Origin: Clostridia bacterium
GTDB lineage: Bacteria > Bacillota_E > RBS10-35 > JAJYVN01
Length of the DNA stretch: 9,232 bases
Direction of reading: 5' to 3'
NCBI GenBank assembly: GCA_027335545.1
Contig: DAHWHV010000244.1
Coordinates: forward strand, 1-9,232
Part shown: one piece after another, positions 6,443 to 9,232 of the stretch
Layout of the letters: each line of letters starts with the position of its first letter
How positions within the stretch are numbered: the first letter of the stretch is position 1
Translations under genes and position numbers: made by a program
Notes under the pieces: generated by a model
The model's database searches: none
What the model was told of the DNA's origin: nothing
Seen by the model: only the letters and a program-made list of their open reading frames with translations

Positions 6443-8284
6443 TCAGGCCTCCACCTCCGGCAGTTCCGTCACGCGCAGGCGCGCCGCACCGTAGGGCACC
6501 AGCTCGATCGCCTCGCTCGGCCCCAGGGCGGGCACGGGCGGCGTGGGCAGGGCCGCGGCGGAGGGGCCGTCCAGCATCCAGCCGGGCACGCGCCGCGCCC
6601 GCGTCACGATGCGCAGCGGGGATGCACCCGCGGCGAAGGGCTGGCGAGGGATGGGGGCCTGGCGCACCTCCAGCGCCGCGCCGCGCACCAGGCCGTAGTT
6701 CCAGGCCGCCCCGGGCCGGACCTCGCAGTCCGGGACGGGGTCCTCCCCGCCCACCCTCCGCCAGTCCTCGGCGATCCCGTAGGCGAAGACGAGCGGGCCC
6801 CGCCGCACGACGACGCCGCCGCTGGGGCGCACCTGGCGCTCCGGGGTGCCCGGCAGGTGCAGCACGACCGTGTCCCCCGGGCGCCAGACGCGGTCGATCA
6901 CCTGCCACCCGCCGGGGGTCAGGGGCTGGGGGGCTTGGTCGCCCACGCGCCACGTCCCGGCGGCGCACCAGGCCGGCCCGCGCAGGTGCAGCGGCAGGCG
7001 CAGTTCCGCCGCGACGGGGTGGATCACCAGGCGCACCTCGTCGCGGAAGGGGTAGTCCGTCTCCTCCCGCACGGTCACGGCGGCGGTGCGCAGGGTGCAC
7101 GGGGCATAGGCCAGGGCGGCCAGGCCCCCGTCTGGGGCTCGGCCCCAGAGGCGCGCGGCGAACTTGGGCCAACCCTGGTGGAGGTTGGCCGTGCAACAGC
7201 CGAAGTTCGGCTCCAGGCCGAAGAGGTTGGCCCTGGCGCCGTTGGACCAGCCCGGGCGCTGCGCGGCCGTGCACTGGACCTGGTTGCACTGCTGATCGTA
7301 CTGGTGGAGCCAGAGGTCGGGGCTCTGGCAGGCGGGCAGGGCGTTGTAGGCGATCTGCTCCAGCAGGTCGCCCAGCGCAGCGTCGCCGAAGAACGCCAGG
7401 AGGGTCTCCAGCGAGAAGAGGGCCTCGACGACGGCGCACGTCTCCGTCCCCCGGGTGGGATCGGTCCCCGCCAGCCACTCGTCGCCGGCGAACAGGCCGT
7501 GGGCCTGGCCATGGGCCGCCCAGATCGCCGCCAGCCCCGCCGCCAGGTGCGCCCGCTCGCGGGCGTGCTGGCCGGTCAGGCGGGCGCGCACGGCCGGGTA
7601 CTTCAGCCCCTGGGCCACGTTGACCACGTGGATGCGGTGGTCGAAGTGGACCTGGGGCTCGCGGTAGGGCCAGGCCGCGTGCAGGGCGGACCAGTCCAGG
7701 CCCTGGGCCAGCAGCAACCGGGCGAGTTCCAGGAGGAAGGGCTCACCGGTGCGCTCGTACAGCCAATAGACGGACAGGACGTTGTCGGCGGCACGCGCCC
7801 GGCCCCAGTCCCGCAGGGGGCGCGCGGGCAGCGTCTGCAGTTGGTGGCGGAAGTACCCGAGCAGCAGGGGGGCGACGCGCGCATCCCCCGTGGCCTCCGC
7901 GTGCTGGGTCAGGACCTTGGCCGCGACCATGCGCGGCCACCAGTCGTCGTTGTGGGCCGGCCCAAAGGACCCGTCGGGCCGTCGGCTGGCGAGCATCCAC
8001 TCGACGAAGGGAGTGGCCAGATCCTGCAACCGCGCCTCCCCCAGCAGGTGGGCCAGGGGCACCAGGCCGTCCAGGTAGTAGGGGCCGCGCTCCCAGGCCT
8101 CCCCGGCACCGCCGCGCCAGGCGCTGTCTGGGCCGCAGTCCGGCCAGACCTCGCCGAGGTGCCCCGTCAGGCCCTCGGCCTGCAACTCCAGTTGGTCGCG
8201 CAGCCAGCCCGCCGGGCGCACGGAGCCGAGCGGCAGGTGGGCGAAGGCGGCGGGCGTTAGGCTACAAGACGAGGGTGTCGGCAA
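6443..8284 (-). CDS. GH127-type (DUF1680) glycoside hydrolase, putative beta-L-arabinofuranosidase
   Basis: Predicted cytoplasmic glycosidase of 613 residues, a normal length for the family, with no signal peptide or TM segment. The N-terminus GSVRPAGWLRDQLELQAEGLTG (read across 20-41) and the helical (alpha/alpha)6-barrel-like first part (to about residue 385) are typical of DUF1680 proteins; the C-terminal part (about 386-613) is beta-rich. The known zinc and nucleophile signature is present: Glu281 and Cys283 in GTETCAVVEALF, and Cys363/Cys364 in NFGCCTANLHQGW. By analogy with Bifidobacterium HypBA1 (Glu338, Cys340, Cys417, Cys418), Cys363 would be the nucleophile. Asp268/Glu269 in FAGDEWLAGTDP is a candidate acid/base region (inference). 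The TTG start at 8282-8284 is chosen because AAAGGAGGT lies 7 bases upstream; the frame stays open to 9106 but overlaps another gene. Family members vary in substrate, so L-arabinose specificity is only a family-level guess. No sugar transporter or other sugar gene is in view. Confidence 0.93.
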   Translation of the reverse strand: MPTPSSCSLTPAAFAHLPLGSVRPAGWLRDQLELQAEGLTGHLGEVWPDCGPDSAWRGGAGEAWERGPYYLDGLVPLAHLLGEARLQDLATPFVEWMLASRRPDGSFGPAHNDDWWPRMVAAKVLTQHAEATGDARVAPLLLGYFRHQLQTLPARPLRDWGRARAADNVLSVYWLYERTGEPFLLELARLLLAQGLDWSALHAAWPYREPQVHFDHRIHVVNVAQGLKYPAVRARLTGQHARERAHLAAGLAAIWAAHGQAHGLFAGDEWLAGTDPTRGTETCAVVEALFSLETLLAFFGDAALGDLLEQIAYNALPACQSPDLWLHQYDQQCNQVQCTAAQRPGWSNGARANLFGLEPNFGCCTANLHQGWPKFAARLWGRAPDGGLAALAYAPCTLRTAAVTVREETDYPFRDEVRLVIHPVAAELRLPLHLRGPAWCAAGTWRVGDQAPQPLTPGGWQVIDRVWRPGDTVVLHLPGTPERQVRPSGGVVVRRGPLVFAYGIAEDWRRVGGEDPVPDCEVRPGAAWNYGLVRGAALEVRQAPIPRQPFAAGASPLRIVTRARRVPGWMLDGPSAAALPTPPVPALGPSEAIELVPYGAARLRVTELPEVEA

Positions 8285-8291
8285 GCGGGCG

Positions 8292-8300
8292 ACCTCCTTT
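8292..8300 (-). promoter_or_regulatory. Strong ribosome binding site that sets the TTG start of the GH127 gene
   Basis: The minus strand reads AAAGGAGGT, a near-perfect match to the 16S rRNA tail, 7 bases before TTG at 8284. It is the best ribosome site in the window and pairs with the weakest start codon. The gap upstream (8301-8390) is GC-rich; I see no convincing promoter or terminator in it. Confidence 0.85.
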
Positions 8301-8390
8301 GCGGCGGCGAGGGACGGCGACCGGCGGGCCGGGGCCCGCGCCCGGTGCGCAGCGGCGCGCTGGCGGGCGGGGCCGTGCACGCGTCGGCGG

Positions 8391-8921
8391 CTACGACCGC
8401 CCCTCCAGCGCCGCGATCCTCCGCTCGTGGTCGTTGACCCGGGCGGCCAGGGACGCGGCCGCGTCCGCCTGGTTGCGGACACCGGCGAGGGCGGTGTCCA
8501 GGCGGGCGATCTGGGCGTTGCCCCCGATGGCGTCGCTGAGGCGTTCCACCACGATCTGCAGCATGGAGTGGGTCTCCTCCGACAAGACGCGCGTCCGCGA
8601 CTCCGAGGCGTGGATCTCCTCGCGCAGGTCCTCGCGGAGAGACGACATCTCCGTGCGCAGCGTCTCCCCTTGCGCGACCGTCTCCGCGCGCAGCGTCTCC
8701 GTCTGCGCGGCCATCTCCCCGCGTAGCATCTCCGTCTGCGCCGCCGTCTCCGCGCGCAGCATCTCCGTCTGCGCGGCCATCTCCCCGCGCAGCGTCTCCG
8801 TCTGCGCCGCCGTCTCCGCGCGCAGCGTTCCCGCCGCGGTGGCCAGTTCGTCGCGCAGCACTCCCCGGGTGACGGGCAGGGCTGCCTCGGCGGGGCTGAG
8901 CGGCGGACGGTCGGGAGACAT
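8391..8921 (-). CDS. Coiled-coil protein with 11-residue (hendecad) repeats, function unknown
   Basis: Small, charged, probably soluble protein of 176 residues; I do not recognise a named family. Residues 1-27 are Pro-rich and likely disordered. Residues 32-97 contain six 11-residue repeats that alternate between LRAETAAQTE and LRGEMAAQTE types, with Leu and Met/Ala at regular places as in right-handed or hendecad coiled coils; the last copy is diverged. Residues 95-130 (LREDLREEIHASESRTRVL and following) continue as helix. A final coiled-coil segment (about 138-173) ends NDHERRIAALEGRS. There is no TM segment, signal peptide or Cys. The ATG at 8919-8921 is preceded by GGGAGGG 7 bases upstream, which fixes the start. 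It ends 106 bases before the glycosidase start and might be co-transcribed with it. A role as an oligomerising scaffold is inference from the repeats alone. Confidence 0.8.
   Translation of the reverse strand: MSPDRPPLSPAEAALPVTRGVLRDELATAAGTLRAETAAQTETLRGEMAAQTEMLRAETAAQTEMLRGEMAAQTETLRAETVAQGETLRTEMSSLREDLREEIHASESRTRVLSEETHSMLQIVVERLSDAIGGNAQIARLDTALAGVRNQADAAASLAARVNDHERRIAALEGRS
8631..8828 (-). repeat. Three 66-bp tandem units (six 33-bp subunits) in the coiled-coil gene
   Basis: Units lie at 8763-8828, 8697-8762 and 8631-8696. Aligned by eye, the first two differ at only 3 of 66 positions; the third keeps the 33 bases next to the second unit recognisably similar and is diverged in the other half. 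Each unit encodes two 11-residue repeats, so changes in unit number keep the reading frame. Confidence 0.9.
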
Positions 8922-8928
8922 GGCGCAT

Positions 8929-8935
8929 CCCTCCC
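8929..8935 (-). promoter_or_regulatory. Ribosome binding site of the coiled-coil gene
   Basis: GGGAGGG on the minus strand lies 7 bases before the ATG at 8921. It excludes a longer in-frame start at 9029, which would lie on the far side of this site. Confidence 0.7.
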
Positions 8936-9199
8936 GGCGGGCTGCGGAATGGGGCTTCTGCGGTGATGCGCCAGTTCCTTCCTGCCGGATGGCGGCCCGG
9001 TGGCATCCGCACGGTGGCCCTGCGACCAAAGGGCCCAGCGGGCGAGGTGCCGGTGGTCACGTTCGCGGTCGACCGTCGACGGGGCGGGGCACCGGTCCCC
9101 TCGCAAGCCCTGGAGAGCCCTGGAGGGCGCCGGCGGCCCCCGGCCCCTCCGCGCCGGCCTCCGGGCGGGCGGCGACCCCCAATGGGAGCGATCCGTGTG
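8936..9199. other. Non-coding leader region upstream of the coiled-coil gene
   Basis: I see no supportable gene and no convincing -35/-10 pair on either strand. It holds a 10-bp palindrome CGGTCGACCG at 9066-9075, overlapping the twice-repeated GTCGAC at 9068-9073 and 9075-9080, and a tandem GCCCTGGAG at 9107-9115 and 9117-9125 whose second copy forms the palindrome GCCCTGGAGGGC (9117-9128). These could be protein-binding sites, but the base composition makes such short matches cheap. Confidence 0.4.
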
Positions 9200-9232
9200 C
9201 CCCCCTCCCCCGCCCCTGCCCCTCCCCCGCCC
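9200..9232 (-). other. G-quadruplex-type tract at the window edge
   Basis: The plus strand has six C-runs of 3-6 bases within 33 bases, separated by 1-2 bases, so the minus strand meets the G3+N1-7 pattern with more runs than needed. It lies 279 bases or more upstream of the coiled-coil start, on its coding strand, and continues past the window edge. Confidence 0.6.

Noticed and set aside
6857..8260. 467-residue plus-strand frame, and the Arg/Pro-rich plus-strand frame at 6409-7623
   Set aside because: Both are antisense to the GH127 gene, whose family signature is clear. Their translations are biased mirror products of GC-rich codons.
8631..8828. Repeat array resembling CRISPR or a non-coding satellite
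   Set aside because: The units are contiguous with no unique spacers, have lengths divisible by three, and encode a regular coiled coil.
8257..9060. 267-residue minus-strand frame rich in Gly-Asp-Ala-Arg repeats
   Set aside because: It is a frame-shifted reading of the 33-bp repeats of the coiled-coil gene. It lacks a supporting ribosome site, whereas the overlapping coiled-coil frame has one and shows a sensible heptad/hendecad pattern.
8285..9106. In-frame upstream extension of the glycosidase, giving 887 residues
   Set aside because: The added part is Arg-rich low complexity lying over the coiled-coil gene in another frame. The TTG with AAAGGAGGT gives a normal family length.

Overview
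The window is very GC-rich (roughly three quarters G+C by eye). All seven genes I can support lie on the minus strand, so transcription runs from high to low coordinates. Start codons are mixed: ATG for the transporter ATPase (provisional), the permease and the coiled-coil gene, GTG for the adaptor, response regulator and kinase, TTG for the glycosidase. Three starts have clear Shine-Dalgarno sites. The proteins are rich in Ala, Arg, Gly and Pro. This fits a high-GC bacterium, perhaps a high-GC Bacillota such as the Thermaerobacter/Symbiobacterium/Sulfobacillus type, or an actinobacterial or Chloroflexota lineage. No marker gene settles this.

Layout in transcription order. Positions 9232-8922 are a non-coding leader with a G-rich tract. 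Positions 8921-8391 encode a 176-residue coiled-coil protein with hendecad repeats, two units of which are nearly identical in DNA. Positions 8284-6443 encode a cytoplasmic GH127-type (DUF1680) glycosidase with the Glu-Cys...Cys-Cys zinc/nucleophile signature. A spacer of 169 bases (6442-6274) carries TGAGGG repeats and probably the promoter of the next unit. Positions 6273-69 form a compact five-gene unit: ABC ATPase, HlyD/MacA-like adaptor, MacB/FtsX-like permease, OmpR-family response regulator, and sensor histidine kinase.

The five-gene unit looks like a self-regulated MacAB-type export system. The ATPase (MacB-NBD-like) drives the FtsX/MacB permease, the membrane-anchored adaptor works outside the membrane, and the two-component pair probably senses an envelope or drug/metal signal and controls the operon. 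Adaptor-permease and regulator-kinase are each joined by 4-base start/stop overlaps. A 207-base gap with two strong hairpins separates the transporter genes from the regulator genes.

Most notable are: an adaptor that appears to contain two tandem adaptor modules; His-rich extracytoplasmic stretches in both permease and adaptor; a Gly/Pro/Ala-rich insertion of about 20 residues in the response-regulator receiver domain; a run of 13 G at the start of the ATPase gene that could slip; the hairpin pair upstream of the regulator; and a near-identical 66-bp duplication in the coiled-coil gene. I found no RNA genes, CRISPR array, insertion sequence, attachment site or replication origin.
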